DNA of 64,000 nucleotides from Mycolicibacterium tokaiense (GTDB taxonomy: Bacteria; Actinomycetota; Actinomycetes; Mycobacteriales; Mycobacteriaceae). The position numbers and the translations under genes are program-made. The notes beneath the pieces are model-generated. The model did no database searches. It was not told the DNA's origin and saw only the letters and a list, made by a program, of their open reading frames with translations. Within the stretch, counting starts at the first letter, position 1; every line of letters starts with the position of its first letter. Shown here piece after piece: positions 8,346 through 19,770 of this stretch. Location of the stretch: the NCBI RefSeq assembly GCF_010725885.1, contig NZ_AP022600.1, positions 2,046,001 to 2,110,000 on the forward strand, written 5' to 3'.

Positions 8346-9562
8346 GAGATGACCCGGTTCAGCGCCAGGAACGCGGTGTAGTTGGCGACCACTTCGACAT
8401 GCCCGGGCGGGCACGAGGCGATGGCGGCCAGGGTGTCGTGGACCAGGGTGTGCTCGACCCCGGCGTAGCCGAGCCGAACGGCGAGGTCGGTGCCGCGTTC
8501 ACCGGCGGCGACCACCTGGGTGCCCTCGAAGTGTTCGAAGCGCACATCCCACAGCCACGACAGGTCCTCACCGTCGGGCACCTGTCCGTTGACCGCGATC
8601 ACCACACCTGCCGCCTGCTTGTCGATCATCGACAGCGCCTCCTGCCACCCCGCGGGGTTCTTGGCCAGCAGCACCCGCACCGTGTGCGCGCCGACCTGCA
8701 CGGTGCGGTAGCGCCCGGCCACCTCGTCGACCAGCGACACCGCGGCCACCGCCTCGGCCGGCGCTGCGCCGAGCGCCACCGCCGCGGCCACCGCCTGGGC
8801 TGCGTTGCCGCGGTTCACCGTGCCCGGCAGAGCCAGCGACATCGGCAGCACCAGGCCGTCGGGCCCGTACAGCGACTCGGCGTCGTACCACCACTGCGGA
8901 GTCGGGCGCGTGAAATCGGTGCCCGTCGAATGCCAGTCCACACCGTCGCGGACGATGATCTCGCCGCTGCGCGGGCAGCTCACCGAGTCGTTGGCCCAGC
9001 CGCCACCGGCGGCCACCCACACCACGTTCGGACTGTCGTAGGCGGCCGAGGTCATCAGCACGTCGTCGCAGTTGGCCACCACCACCGCCGACGGGTGTCG
9101 GGCCAGCCCGGCGCGCAGGGTGCGTTCGATGTGGTTGATCTCACCGACCCGGTCCAGCTGGTCGCGGGACAGGTTGAGCAGCACGATCACGGCGGGCGCC
9201 ACCGCGTCCGCGACATGCGGCACGTGCATCTCGTCGACTTCCAGGGCGGCCAGGCCGGCGGTGCGGTCGGCGGCCAGGGCGGCGATCAGGCCCGCATCCA
9301 TGTTGGCGCCCTCGGCATTGGTGGCGACGGGGCCCAGGGTGGCCAACGCGGCAGCGGTCATCCGGGTGGTGGTCGACTTGCCGTTGGTGCCGGTCACCAC
9401 CACCGAACGACGGCCCTGGCCCAGCTGGGCCAGGATGGAGCGGTCCAGGGTCATCGAGACCAGGCCGCCGATCATGGCGCCGGCGCCGCGCCCGGTCACC
9501 CTCGAAGCCCAGCGCGCGCCGGCACCGGCGGCCAGGGCGAGGCGCCCACGGGGTGAGATCAC
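8342..9562 (-). CDS. murT: Lipid II isoglutaminyl synthase, ATP-dependent subunit MurT
   Basis: A 406-residue Mur-ligase-family protein that activates the D-Glu carboxylate of lipid II with ATP and receives ammonia from GatD. P-loop VVVTGTNGKSTTTRM near residue 54; Mur-ligase core with EVDEMHVPHV and LLNLSRDQLDR; C-terminal DUF1727 domain (LLAKNPAGWQEAL). The start is GTG 9562, giving VISPRGRLALAAG. The insert that forms a four-cysteine zinc ribbon in staphylococcal MurT is present in outline (WANDSVSCPRSGEIIVRDG) but has only one cysteine, so it probably does not bind zinc. Essential in related species. Confidence 0.9.
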   Translation of the reverse strand: MISPRGRLALAAGAGARWASRVTGRGAGAMIGGLVSMTLDRSILAQLGQGRRSVVVTGTNGKSTTTRMTAAALATLGPVATNAEGANMDAGLIAALAADRTAGLAALEVDEMHVPHVADAVAPAVIVLLNLSRDQLDRVGEINHIERTLRAGLARHPSAVVVANCDDVLMTSAAYDSPNVVWVAAGGGWANDSVSCPRSGEIIVRDGVDWHSTGTDFTRPTPQWWYDAESLYGPDGLVLPMSLALPGTVNRGNAAQAVAAAVALGAAPAEAVAAVSLVDEVAGRYRTVQVGAHTVRVLLAKNPAGWQEALSMIDKQAAGVVIAVNGQVPDGEDLSWLWDVRFEHFEGTQVVAAGERGTDLAVRLGYAGVEHTLVHDTLAAIASCPPGHVEVVANYTAFLALNRVIS

Positions 9563-9583
9563 CCGGGTGAGTCTAGATCCGTT

Positions 9584-9665
9584 GCAGCCCGGCCCGCCCT
9601 CCCCGGCTCGCCCCTCGCTCCGCTGAGGGACCCCTCGTCGCCGCATCGGCGACCGGGCTGGATCG
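9584..9665. repeat. Diverged copy of the 4681-type repeat in the murT-dnaQ gap
   Basis: Read on the minus strand, this intergenic stretch contains CCGGTCGCCGA, then GCGGCGACGAGG, an insert, then CGAGCCGGGGAGG and GGGCCGG. These blocks occur in the same order in the 60-bp unit at 4681-4800, separated there by less sequence. The insert holds CTCGCTCCGCTGAGGGA. It is therefore a diverged, opposite-orientation member of the same small dispersed repeat. No open reading frame of its own is convincing. Confidence 0.55.
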
Positions 9666-9728
9666 ACACGCTTTTCCACAGCGCAGCGAAGAACCCGGAT
9701 TGTCAGAGCCGCGTGCCATCCTGGCTGC

Positions 9729-10718
9729 GTGAGGCATGAATGGGGCCGACCTGCGGCAGACGCCGCCGAGGGCTGGGTGGTGGTGGATCTCGAGACCACG
9801 GGATTCAGCCCCGGCCAGGCCCGGGTCATCAGCCTCGCCGCCCTCGCGCTCGATGACGCCGGCCGGGTCGAGGAGTCCGTCGTCAGCCTGCTCAATCCGG
9901 GCGTCGATCCCGGACCCACCCACGTGCACGGCATCACCTCGTCGATGCTGGAAGATCAGCCCACCTTCGGCGACATCGTGGGCGATGTGGCGCAGCTGCT
10001 GAAGGGCCGCACGCTGGTCGCCCACAACGTGGCCTTCGACTATTCGTTCCTGGCGGCTGAGGCCGAACTGATCGGCGCGGAGCTGCCCACCGAGACCGTC
10101 ATGTGCACCGTGGAGCTCACCCGCCGGCTCGGCCTGGAACTGGAGAACTTCCGGCTGCAGACCCTGGCCCGGCACTGGGGTGTCCAGCAGCTGCGGCCGC
10201 ACGACGCGTTCGACGACGCCTCAGTGCTGGCCCAGGTGCTGCAACCGGCGCTGCACCGCGCCCGCGAGCGGGGTATCTGGCTGCCGGTGCGCCCGGTCAC
10301 CCGCCGAACCTGGCCCAACGGCCGCGTCACCCACGACGAGCTGCGGCCGTTGAAGATGCTGGCCGCGCGGATGCCGTGCCCGTATCAGAACCCCGGCCGC
10401 TACGTCCGCGGGCGTCCACTGGTGCAGGGCATGCGGGTGGCGCTGTCGTCGGAGGTCCGCCGCACCCACGAGGAGCTGGTCGAGCGCATCCTGGCGGCCG
10501 GGCTGGCCTACTGCGACACCGTTGACCCGGAGACGTCGCTGGTGATCTGCAACGAGGACACCCCCGAGCAGGGCAAGGGATTCGTCGCCCGCGAACTGGG
10601 GGTGCCCGTGGTCTCCGACACCGAATTCATGGACTGCGTCACCGGCGTCGTCGGTGGCACCGGTATCGATCAATTCACCGATGCCACCGTCGACGGGGAG
10701 CAGTTCGCGCTGTTCTGA
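9729..10718 (+). CDS. dnaQ: DnaQ-type 3'-5' exonuclease (DNA polymerase III epsilon-like)
   Basis: A 329-residue protein with an N-terminal DEDDh exonuclease domain: Exo I VVVDLETTGFSPG, Exo II HNVAFDYSFL, Exo III HDAFDDASV. A linker follows, and the C-terminal third (about 245-320) resembles a BRCT domain (GKGFVARELGVPVVSDTEFMD). Start is GTG 9729. It corresponds to M. tuberculosis Rv3711c. In mycobacteria the main proofreader is the PHP domain of DnaE1, so this exonuclease is likely accessory, as known for the genus. It is divergent from murT and convergent with the small membrane protein gene. Confidence 0.85.
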   Translation: MRHEWGRPAADAAEGWVVVDLETTGFSPGQARVISLAALALDDAGRVEESVVSLLNPGVDPGPTHVHGITSSMLEDQPTFGDIVGDVAQLLKGRTLVAHNVAFDYSFLAAEAELIGAELPTETVMCTVELTRRLGLELENFRLQTLARHWGVQQLRPHDAFDDASVLAQVLQPALHRARERGIWLPVRPVTRRTWPNGRVTHDELRPLKMLAARMPCPYQNPGRYVRGRPLVQGMRVALSSEVRRTHEELVERILAAGLAYCDTVDPETSLVICNEDTPEQGKGFVARELGVPVVSDTEFMDCVTGVVGGTGIDQFTDATVDGEQFALF

Positions 10719-10729
10719 CCGCGGTCGGC

Positions 10730-11113
10730 TCAGACGAGCGCTTTCGATTTCAGGGACTCGAACTCTGCGGGGGAGATCGTGCCGGCATCCAACAGCTGTT
10801 TCGCCTCGGCGATCTCCGTGGCCGGCGACCGCCCGGCAGCCTGCTTGATGTAGTCCTCGGTCTCCCTGCGCACCTGCGCGGCGGACTCCTGCGCCCGCAC
10901 ACTCATCCCGCGGCCCCGCGCGATGAGGTAGACCACAGCCGTCAGGTACGGCAGCACGATCAGCAACACCACCCAGATGGCCTTGACGATCCCCGACGTC
11001 TTGTGATCTCGCCAGAACAGGTCCACCAGGATGTTGAACAAGACCATCAGGTAGGCGATGAACGCGAAGACGACGATGAGAGACCAGAAGTAGTCCCAGA
11101 ATGAATCCCACAT
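10730..11113 (-). CDS. Small membrane protein with PLDc_N and SHOCT domains
   Basis: A 127-residue protein: two predicted membrane helices (FWSLIVVFAFIAYLMVLFNILVDLF is split across about residues 5-30, and IWVVLLIVLPYLTAVVYLIA across about 40-60), followed by a cytosolic tail ending in a SHOCT motif (EIAEAKQLLDAGTISPAEFE). SHOCT tails are short oligomerisation modules. ATG 11113 is chosen because AAGGAG lies 8 bases upstream; the longer open frame has no ribosome site. Function unknown; it lies alone between dnaQ and leuA. Confidence 0.75.
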   Translation of the reverse strand: MWDSFWDYFWSLIVVFAFIAYLMVLFNILVDLFWRDHKTSGIVKAIWVVLLIVLPYLTAVVYLIARGRGMSVRAQESAAQVRRETEDYIKQAAGRSPATEIAEAKQLLDAGTISPAEFESLKSKALV

Positions 11114-11220
11114 GGAGGGCTCCTTGACGACGGACGCGCGGATTGCGCGACCGTCAGTCAACCCGGGACAGACTCCCTGGGGTCAGGGGCGAAATGCCTC
11201 TTTGGCCAGGGACTTCGGAC

Positions 11221-13062
<1,842 letters not shown>

Positions 13063-13086
13063 TCAGACCGGCGCATCGCGAAACAC

Positions 13087-13125
13087 CCGCGACGGGAGGC
13101 CAGTCTGGATCAGACCCCGTCGCGG
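13087..13125 (-). promoter_or_regulatory. leuA leader hairpin (candidate attenuator)
   Basis: A 10-bp perfect stem pairs 13087-13096 with 13116-13125 (CCGCGACGGG against CCCGTCGCGG), around a 19-base loop that itself contains a GTCT/AGAC pair. It overlaps the last codons and stop of the leader peptide, so a ribosome stalled on the leucine codons would change its folding. It lies 55 bases before the leuA ATG. A U-run after the stem is short (UUU a few bases on), so action could be on translation or on transcription. Confidence 0.65.
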
Positions 13126-13151
13126 CGTCCGAGGAGGAGCACCCGCTGCAC
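13110..13151 (-). CDS. leuA leader peptide (13 residues)
   Basis: GTG 13151 opens a 13-codon frame reading VQRVLLLGRRDGV, ending at TGA 13112-13110. Three successive CTC leucine codons sit in the middle, the hallmark of a leucine attenuator. A sigma-A-like -10 box ends 6 bases before the GTG, so the transcript would start at or next to the start codon (leaderless translation, common in mycobacteria). No Shine-Dalgarno is seen. Too short for ordinary gene finders. Confidence 0.7.
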   Translation of the reverse strand: MQRVLLLGRRDGV

Positions 13152-13157
13152 GAGCCC

Positions 13158-13185
13158 ACTGTACCGCTGTCGCCCGCGGTGCCAA
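13158..13185 (-). promoter_or_regulatory. leuA leader promoter
   Basis: On the minus strand TTGGCA (13185-13180) is followed after 16 bases by TACAGT (13163-13158), a good sigma-A pair. The expected start of transcription, 6-7 bases on, coincides with the GTG of the leader peptide. The -35 box lies just upstream of the divergent lipoprotein gene. Confidence 0.6.
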
Positions 13186-13214
13186 AACCCGCCTCGGGCT
13201 GCCACACTGTCACC

Positions 13215-14225
13215 GTGAAATGGCTGGTGGGCGGTCTGACGGCCGCGGCCCTGCTCACCGGGTGCAGCGCCATCGACGGGACGCCCCGCTCGGCGCCTGA
13301 TGATCCGGCGGTCTTCTTCGACGGTCCTGCGGCGTCCTACGGCCAACAGGTGAGTTCCGCGGACCGCATCCGTCTCACGTACCTGCGCGCACTGCGCCGC
13401 ATCGATGTCTGCGGGCTCACAGACCGTGCAGCATTGGCCCGGATAGGTGAAATCCAAACGCTGGGTTCACTTTTCGCGCTGAACCAATGCGATGTGGAGA
13501 TCAAGATGCCGGGCCGGGCTGCGCCGAGCTACCTCTCAGCCGCCCTCGAACTGTCCGCACCGGAGGGCCCGGAGGTGCTCAGCGTCTCAGGACTGCCGGT
13601 GTCGGAGGCCTACGACGGGGCCTGTGAGTACCTGATCCCGATCGACCTGGCCGCTCTGCCCGACGCCGCCCCCCTGTTCGGGCCGGAGCAGCCCCACCTT
13701 CGGGTCAGCATGGTGGCCGCACCCGACTGCGCGACCGTCCGCCGGGTGGTGTCGGGGCTCGCGGCCCGAGTGGCAGACGGGCGGCTGCCGGTGCGCGACG
13801 GCGCCGCCACGTACACCACCTCGCTGGCCGAGCGGGATCCCTGCGAGATCCTGGCCGCGCTGCCCGCCGGCGACGTCGGCTACTGGAATGTCCCTGGCAC
13901 CGGGCCCTACCGCTGCGAGTTCGGGATGGTGCGCGACGCCGGCGACGGTGCGGTGGAGATGGCGCTCTCGCTGCGACCCCGGTTGGTCGATGCCGTCGAG
14001 GGACGTGAACGCACCGGCGACGACGTATACCTGGATCGTCGATCCTGCTCGGCGCTGGTGTTCGTCGGCCCGCAACTGCAGCGGCGAGTGGGCAACGGTG
14101 CCCTGGTGGACACCGGGGACATCTCGATCAGGCAGAGCGTGGAGGTCACCAGCGGCGAAGCGCCGTGCACGGAAAACCTGCTGGTGACATCGGTGATGCA
14201 CCAGGCGGCGGAGCTGTTCGGCTGA
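13215..14225 (+). CDS. Putative lipoprotein of unknown function
   Basis: About 336 residues from GTG 13215. The N-terminus VKWLVGGLTAAALLTGCSAIDG is a type II (lipoprotein) signal peptide with the lipobox LLTGC, so the mature protein starts at that Cys and is membrane-anchored outside the cell. A longer frame from GTG 13179 exists but would put charged residues before the signal and overlap the leuA promoter. Five or more cysteines in the mature part (for example RIDVCGLTD, NQCDVEIK, CEYLIPID, DPCEIL, YRCEFG) suggest disulfides. The pattern resembles the DUF3558-like lipoproteins of actinobacteria, but I cannot assign a family firmly. Confidence 0.7.
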   Translation: MKWLVGGLTAAALLTGCSAIDGTPRSAPDDPAVFFDGPAASYGQQVSSADRIRLTYLRALRRIDVCGLTDRAALARIGEIQTLGSLFALNQCDVEIKMPGRAAPSYLSAALELSAPEGPEVLSVSGLPVSEAYDGACEYLIPIDLAALPDAAPLFGPEQPHLRVSMVAAPDCATVRRVVSGLAARVADGRLPVRDGAATYTTSLAERDPCEILAALPAGDVGYWNVPGTGPYRCEFGMVRDAGDGAVEMALSLRPRLVDAVEGRERTGDDVYLDRRSCSALVFVGPQLQRRVGNGALVDTGDISIRQSVEVTSGEAPCTENLLVTSVMHQAAELFG

Positions 14226-14247
14226 ACCCGCCGCTACAGTGGCGCCG

Positions 14248-14706
14248 GTGAGGACGCTGGACCGGCGCTGGTGGGTGGCGATCGCCGCGGTGGCGGTGGT
14301 GGCCGTGGCGTTCGTGGTGTCGGAGGTCTTCTTCCGCGGGCCGTCGCAGGAATGCCGGCCGGTGGTCGAGTTGCTGGAGTTCAACAAGGCCCAGAGCGAG
14401 CAGATCGCCGCGCACGCCGGCGACGCGGACACCCTTCCCACCGTCGCCGACGATGCCGCCTACCAGCAGTGGGCCGACGGATTGGCCCAGCGGGCGCAGC
14501 AGATCAACGACCCGAACCTCAGCGGTACCGCGATCCGGTTGGCAGATCTGGCCTCGCAGTTCGTGGCCAAGCTGCCGCAGATGCGTGCCGCCGCGGAAAC
14601 GCACACCCCTGGTGCCCCCACCCCGGACGTGGTCCACGACATGAACTTCCTCAACGCCCGGATCAGTCAGGAGACCGCCGAGCTCACGGCGGCGTGCGTC
14701 AACTAG
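14248..14706 (+). CDS. Membrane-anchored secreted protein, unknown function
   Basis: About 152 residues: a short basic start, one transmembrane helix (WWVAIAAVAVVAVAFVVSEV), then a soluble, mostly helical extracellular part with two cysteines (SQECRPVVELLEF near the start and TAACVN at the very end), which could pair. A -10-like TACAGT ends 7 bases before GTG 14248, suggesting leaderless translation; GTG 14239 in the same frame is the alternative. The stop overlaps by 4 bases that of the convergent nitroreductase gene. No family recognised. Confidence 0.65.
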   Translation: MRTLDRRWWVAIAAVAVVAVAFVVSEVFFRGPSQECRPVVELLEFNKAQSEQIAAHAGDADTLPTVADDAAYQQWADGLAQRAQQINDPNLSGTAIRLADLASQFVAKLPQMRAAAETHTPGAPTPDVVHDMNFLNARISQETAELTAACVN

Positions 14707-15278
14707 AGCGGCCAGTTGAGCACCACGTCCGACAGCGGCAGGCGACGGCGGGGGCGGCGGTCCCGCTCGGCGACGTTCTCGGGTGCCTGCGCGTAGTCGC
14801 CCAGACGCCCTATTGCGACGATCGCCAGGGGGGTCAGTCCGCCGGTCAGGTCGCGGGCGCCGTCGACGTCGAAACCGGCCATCGGGTGCACGATCAACCC
14901 CCGCGACACCGCCTCCACCGACAGGTTTGCCATCGCCGCGCCGGCGTCGACCCGGGCGTACCGCGCGGTGGTGTCGTCCTCGCCGTCGTCGACGCACACC
15001 AGCACCAGTGCGCCCGCCGCTGTCGCGTAGGCGTTGCCCCTGCTCAGGAGTTCTCTCAGCTGCGTGAACGCCTGGTCTCCGCGGCGCCCGACGAGGAAGC
15101 GCACCGGTTGGCGGGCGCCCCACGTGGCGGCCCAGCGGGCCGCCTCCAGCACGGCGGTGAGGTCCTCGTCGGCCAGGTCGGCTCCGGGGTCGAAGACGCG
15201 CGGGCTCCACCGGGCGGCGATATCCGGATGAATGGGTACCGACGTGGATGCGCTGCGGTGGTCCGGGGTGCTGGCCAT
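14703..15278 (-). CDS. Nitroreductase family protein
   Basis: A 191-residue FMN-dependent nitroreductase-fold protein. Typical features are the N-terminal [30 protein letters not shown] pattern split over residues 24-53 (Arg-Ser-x-Arg-x-Phe for FMN phosphate), the central [18 protein letters not shown] helix and the C-terminal VAIGRLGDY segment followed by an Arg-rich [15 protein letters not shown] tail. Reduction of nitro, quinone or enone compounds is the general activity; the actual substrate is unknown. It lies alone between a membrane protein gene and lysC. Confidence 0.8.
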   Translation of the reverse strand: MASTPDHRSASTSVPIHPDIAARWSPRVFDPGADLADEDLTAVLEAARWAATWGARQPVRFLVGRRGDQAFTQLRELLSRGNAYATAAGALVLVCVDDGEDDTTARYARVDAGAAMANLSVEAVSRGLIVHPMAGFDVDGARDLTGGLTPLAIVAIGRLGDYAQAPENVAERDRRPRRRLPLSDVVLNWPL

Positions 15279-15361
15279 CGCCTCAATGTAGCGAGGGAAA
15301 AACCACGTGCCGGTCTCCCTTATCCTTGGTGGGACCGAATTCCGCTGTGAAAGGGCAGATA

Positions 15362-17664
<2,303 letters not shown>

Positions 17665-17669
17665 CCCCA

Positions 17670-18770
17670 GTGCGCCGAAATCGACGCATGGGCCCGTGTG
17701 TTCGGGTGGGCGCCGTCATTGTGTCGGTTTCGGCGGTGATGTGGGCGCCGCCTGCGCACGCCACCCCGCTGGCGCCGGGCCAGGTCATCCGCATCGGCCC
17801 GATCGCAGGCACTGGCACGCCGACAAGCGACTACGGGATCGGCGCCACCGACCTGTGTGAGTTCATGGAGTTCACCACCGAGCTGTTGCAGGTGTGCGGC
17901 GACAGTTTCGCCGGGCAGGGGGTCGGCTTCGGCGGGTGGTACTCGCCGGTGGCGCTGCATGTGGACCGGGCCTCCCTCGACAACCCTGACGGGGTTCGCT
18001 ACACCGGGGTCAGCGGGGTGTTCTCACCGTTGCTGGCCGACCCCACCCCGCGGGGATCATCTCAGCTGCCCGCCGGGGTGGTGTCGATCAACCGAGAGAA
18101 TTGGCTGCTGGTGACCACCACGGCCAGCCTGCGTCCGCAGAGCTCTCGGCTGGTGAAAGCCGAAGCGGCCGAGGATCACTGGGCGACGGTACCGGGATCC
18201 GTTCGCGATGCGGGGTACGCGGCTGGTGGGCAGTCGCAGATCAGCGGCTTCTACGACCCCATCCCACGGCCCGACTCCGAGACCGGCTGGGTGTACATCG
18301 TCGCCAACAACTTCGACCGCACCGCACCGGTGACGCTGTACCGTGTGCCGCCGGCGGACTTCAGCGATCGATCGCGCTGGCAGGGGTGGTCGCCAGCTGG
18401 GTGGGGGACCACGCCGACCCCGCTGTGGGGCGACCGGATCGGCGAGATGAGTGTGCGCCAGATCGATGGAATGACGGTGTTCTCGTACTTCAACGCCAGC
18501 ACCGGCAACATGGAGGTCCGGGTGGCCGCAGATGCGACCGGGCTGGGGTCCGCACCGGTGACGACGGTGGTGCGTGCATACGCGTGGCCGGAGCCCGCCG
18601 ACAGTCTGCCGCCACCAGAAGTGAACCAGCTGGCGCAACCGTACGGTGGCTACATCGCACCCGGATCAACGCTCGACAACGTGCGGGTGTTCGTGAGCCA
18701 GTGGAACACGCAGTCGCGCGAGCGGGCACCCTACCGCGTCATCCAGTTCGCGGTGAATCCCCTGCGCTGA
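17670..18770 (+). CDS. Secreted DUF4185-type protein
   Basis: A 366-residue exported protein (M. tuberculosis Rv3707c-like) that begins 5 bases after asd. A Sec signal peptide with the core VGAVIVSVSAVMWAPPAHA is cleaved near residue 31. The mature part has repeated blade-like motifs (LCEFMEFTTELLQVCGDSF, GWVYIVANNFDR, TVFSYFNASTGNMEVRVA) typical of DUF4185 beta-propellers, which are related in fold to glycoside hydrolases of the five-bladed type. GTG 17670 or ATG 17688 could be the start. One conserved Cys pair lies in DLCEF...QVCGD. Enzymatic role unproven; other DUF4185 members act on mycobacterial cell-wall arabinan. Confidence 0.7.
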   Translation: MRRNRRMGPCVRVGAVIVSVSAVMWAPPAHATPLAPGQVIRIGPIAGTGTPTSDYGIGATDLCEFMEFTTELLQVCGDSFAGQGVGFGGWYSPVALHVDRASLDNPDGVRYTGVSGVFSPLLADPTPRGSSQLPAGVVSINRENWLLVTTTASLRPQSSRLVKAEAAEDHWATVPGSVRDAGYAAGGQSQISGFYDPIPRPDSETGWVYIVANNFDRTAPVTLYRVPPADFSDRSRWQGWSPAGWGTTPTPLWGDRIGEMSVRQIDGMTVFSYFNASTGNMEVRVAADATGLGSAPVTTVVRAYAWPEPADSLPPPEVNQLAQPYGGYIAPGSTLDNVRVFVSQWNTQSRERAPYRVIQFAVNPLR

Positions 18771-18786
18771 CAGGCTGATAACAAGA

Positions 18787-18840
18787 CAAAGCCCCGCGGC
18801 ACAGGTGCTGGTTTCTCAACACTGATGCAGCGGGGCTTTG
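18787..18840. terminator. Bidirectional hairpin between convergent genes
   Basis: CAAAGCCCCGC (18787-18797) pairs perfectly with GCGGGGCTTTG (18830-18840) over a 32-base loop, with the A/T ends suited to act in both directions. It stands between the DUF4185 gene and the convergent CsbD gene. A second, shorter C/G-rich hairpin lies at about 18900-18917 just after the CsbD stop. I see nothing else in the remaining bases up to 18922. Confidence 0.6.
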
Positions 18841-18922
18841 CTGGGCCATGCTCTGTGATTGTGCGTCGATAGAGCAGCGGGGCCCGCAGCTTGGATAGCC
18901 GCCCGGGGGGCGGGCAAACCAA

Positions 18923-19081
18923 TTACTTGAAGACGTCCTTGACCTTTTCGGCGGCGTCCTTCACTCCGGCCTTGGCCTGATCCAGCTTGCCTTCGTTCTC
19001 CGTGCTCTTGTCGCCGGTGACCTTGCCGAGGCCTTCCTTGGTCTTGCCGCCGAGGTCGTCGATCTTGTTCTCTGCACTCAT
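18923..19081 (-). CDS. CsbD family stress-response protein
   Basis: A 52-residue protein, MSAENKIDDLGGKTKEGLGK at the start and AKAGVKDAAEKVKDVFK at the end. It is almost entirely charged helix with repeated K-x-K/E-G-K patterns, the CsbD signature. These small proteins accumulate under general stress or stationary phase in many bacteria; the molecular role is unknown. AGGAG lies 8 bases before the ATG. A sigma-F-like promoter candidate is at 19138-19163. Confidence 0.85.
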   Translation of the reverse strand: MSAENKIDDLGGKTKEGLGKVTGDKSTENEGKLDQAKAGVKDAAEKVKDVFK

Positions 19082-19137
19082 GGTGGTCTCCTAGACACTG
19101 GTGAACAGTCCGGCTCGTGATGAACCCGGTCAGGGAG

Positions 19138-19163
19138 TACCTCGATGGGGCGGCGTTTGAAAC
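19138..19163 (-). promoter_or_regulatory. Possible sigma-F-type promoter of the CsbD gene
   Basis: On the minus strand GTTT (19163-19160) is followed after 16 bases by GAGGTA (19143-19138), close to the sigma-F pattern GTTT-N15/17-GGGTA. The match is imperfect at the first G of the -10 box. CsbD genes are usually controlled by the general-stress sigma factor, which is the reason for reporting it. Confidence 0.35.
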
Positions 19164-19256
19164 ATGTTGGCGCTGTGAGTTGCGCCGTCCATCTCATAGC
19201 CGTTACACAGCGAACACCTAACGGGCTCTGTGGTCAGCCCGGGGATCATCGCTGAC

Positions 19257-19691
19257 ATGAGCGAAACGTCAGAACCGAGAACCGAACCGGTCACCCCGGC
19301 CACCGTCCCTCCTCACGAGGAGACGCGCAGGGAAACCGTGGTGGTCCCGAAAGAGCGACAGCCGAGCCGGGTGACGCAGGTGGCCGCGGTGGTGGGCATC
19401 GTCGCCGGCGTGGTGTTCATCGTCGCGGTGGTCTTCTTCTCCGGGTTCATCCTGGGCAAGCAGTCCGGCGGCGGGTCAGGTCCCGGCGGGGGTCCACGGC
19501 CCAACCACGAGATGATCTTCCGGCAGGGTCCGCCCCCGGGTCCGCCGATGATGTGGCCCGGCCAGGAGCCGGGCCGCGCCGAGCTGGGGCCCGGGCCAGG
19601 TCCAGGCCCGGGTGAGGGGCCGGCGCAATCCGAGACCGGTGTCGGACCGCGCCAACCGGGCCAACCGCCGACACCGCCGGCGCGTCCGTGA
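19257..19691 (+). CDS. Proline/glycine-rich single-pass membrane protein
   Basis: A 144-residue protein resembling M. tuberculosis Rv3706c. The N-terminal cytosolic part is Thr/Pro/Glu rich (residues 1-42), one transmembrane helix follows (VAAVVGIVAGVVFIVAVVFF), and the rest is an extracellular low-complexity Gly/Pro tail (GPGPGPGPGEGP). No catalytic domain is visible. ATG 19257 gives MSETSEPRTEPV; no strong ribosome site. Function unknown; perhaps cell-envelope spanning. Confidence 0.7.
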   Translation: MSETSEPRTEPVTPATVPPHEETRRETVVVPKERQPSRVTQVAAVVGIVAGVVFIVAVVFFSGFILGKQSGGGSGPGGGPRPNHEMIFRQGPPPGPPMMWPGQEPGRAELGPGPGPGPGEGPAQSETGVGPRQPGQPPTPPARP

Positions 19692-19729
19692 TTACCGGCC
19701 ACCGAATGGGGTAATCCCTCGCTGAACCA

Positions 19730-19747
19730 TGTGGACAGCCCTCCACA
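19730..19747. promoter_or_regulatory. Inverted repeat upstream of the catalase gene
   Basis: TGTGGA, 6 bases, TCCACA forms a perfect inverted repeat 24 bases before the catalase ATG and just upstream of its GAAGGGGA ribosome site. It may be an operator or a small hairpin in the leader. No regulator gene is adjacent on either side. Confidence 0.4.
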
Positions 19748-19770
19748 AGCGAAGGGGAAATGAGTCACCC

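Noticed and set aside
18841..18922. tRNA-like look of the gap after the terminator (CCCGCAGCTTGGATAGC)
   Set aside because: No cloverleaf with a proper anticodon arm or acceptor stem could be drawn.
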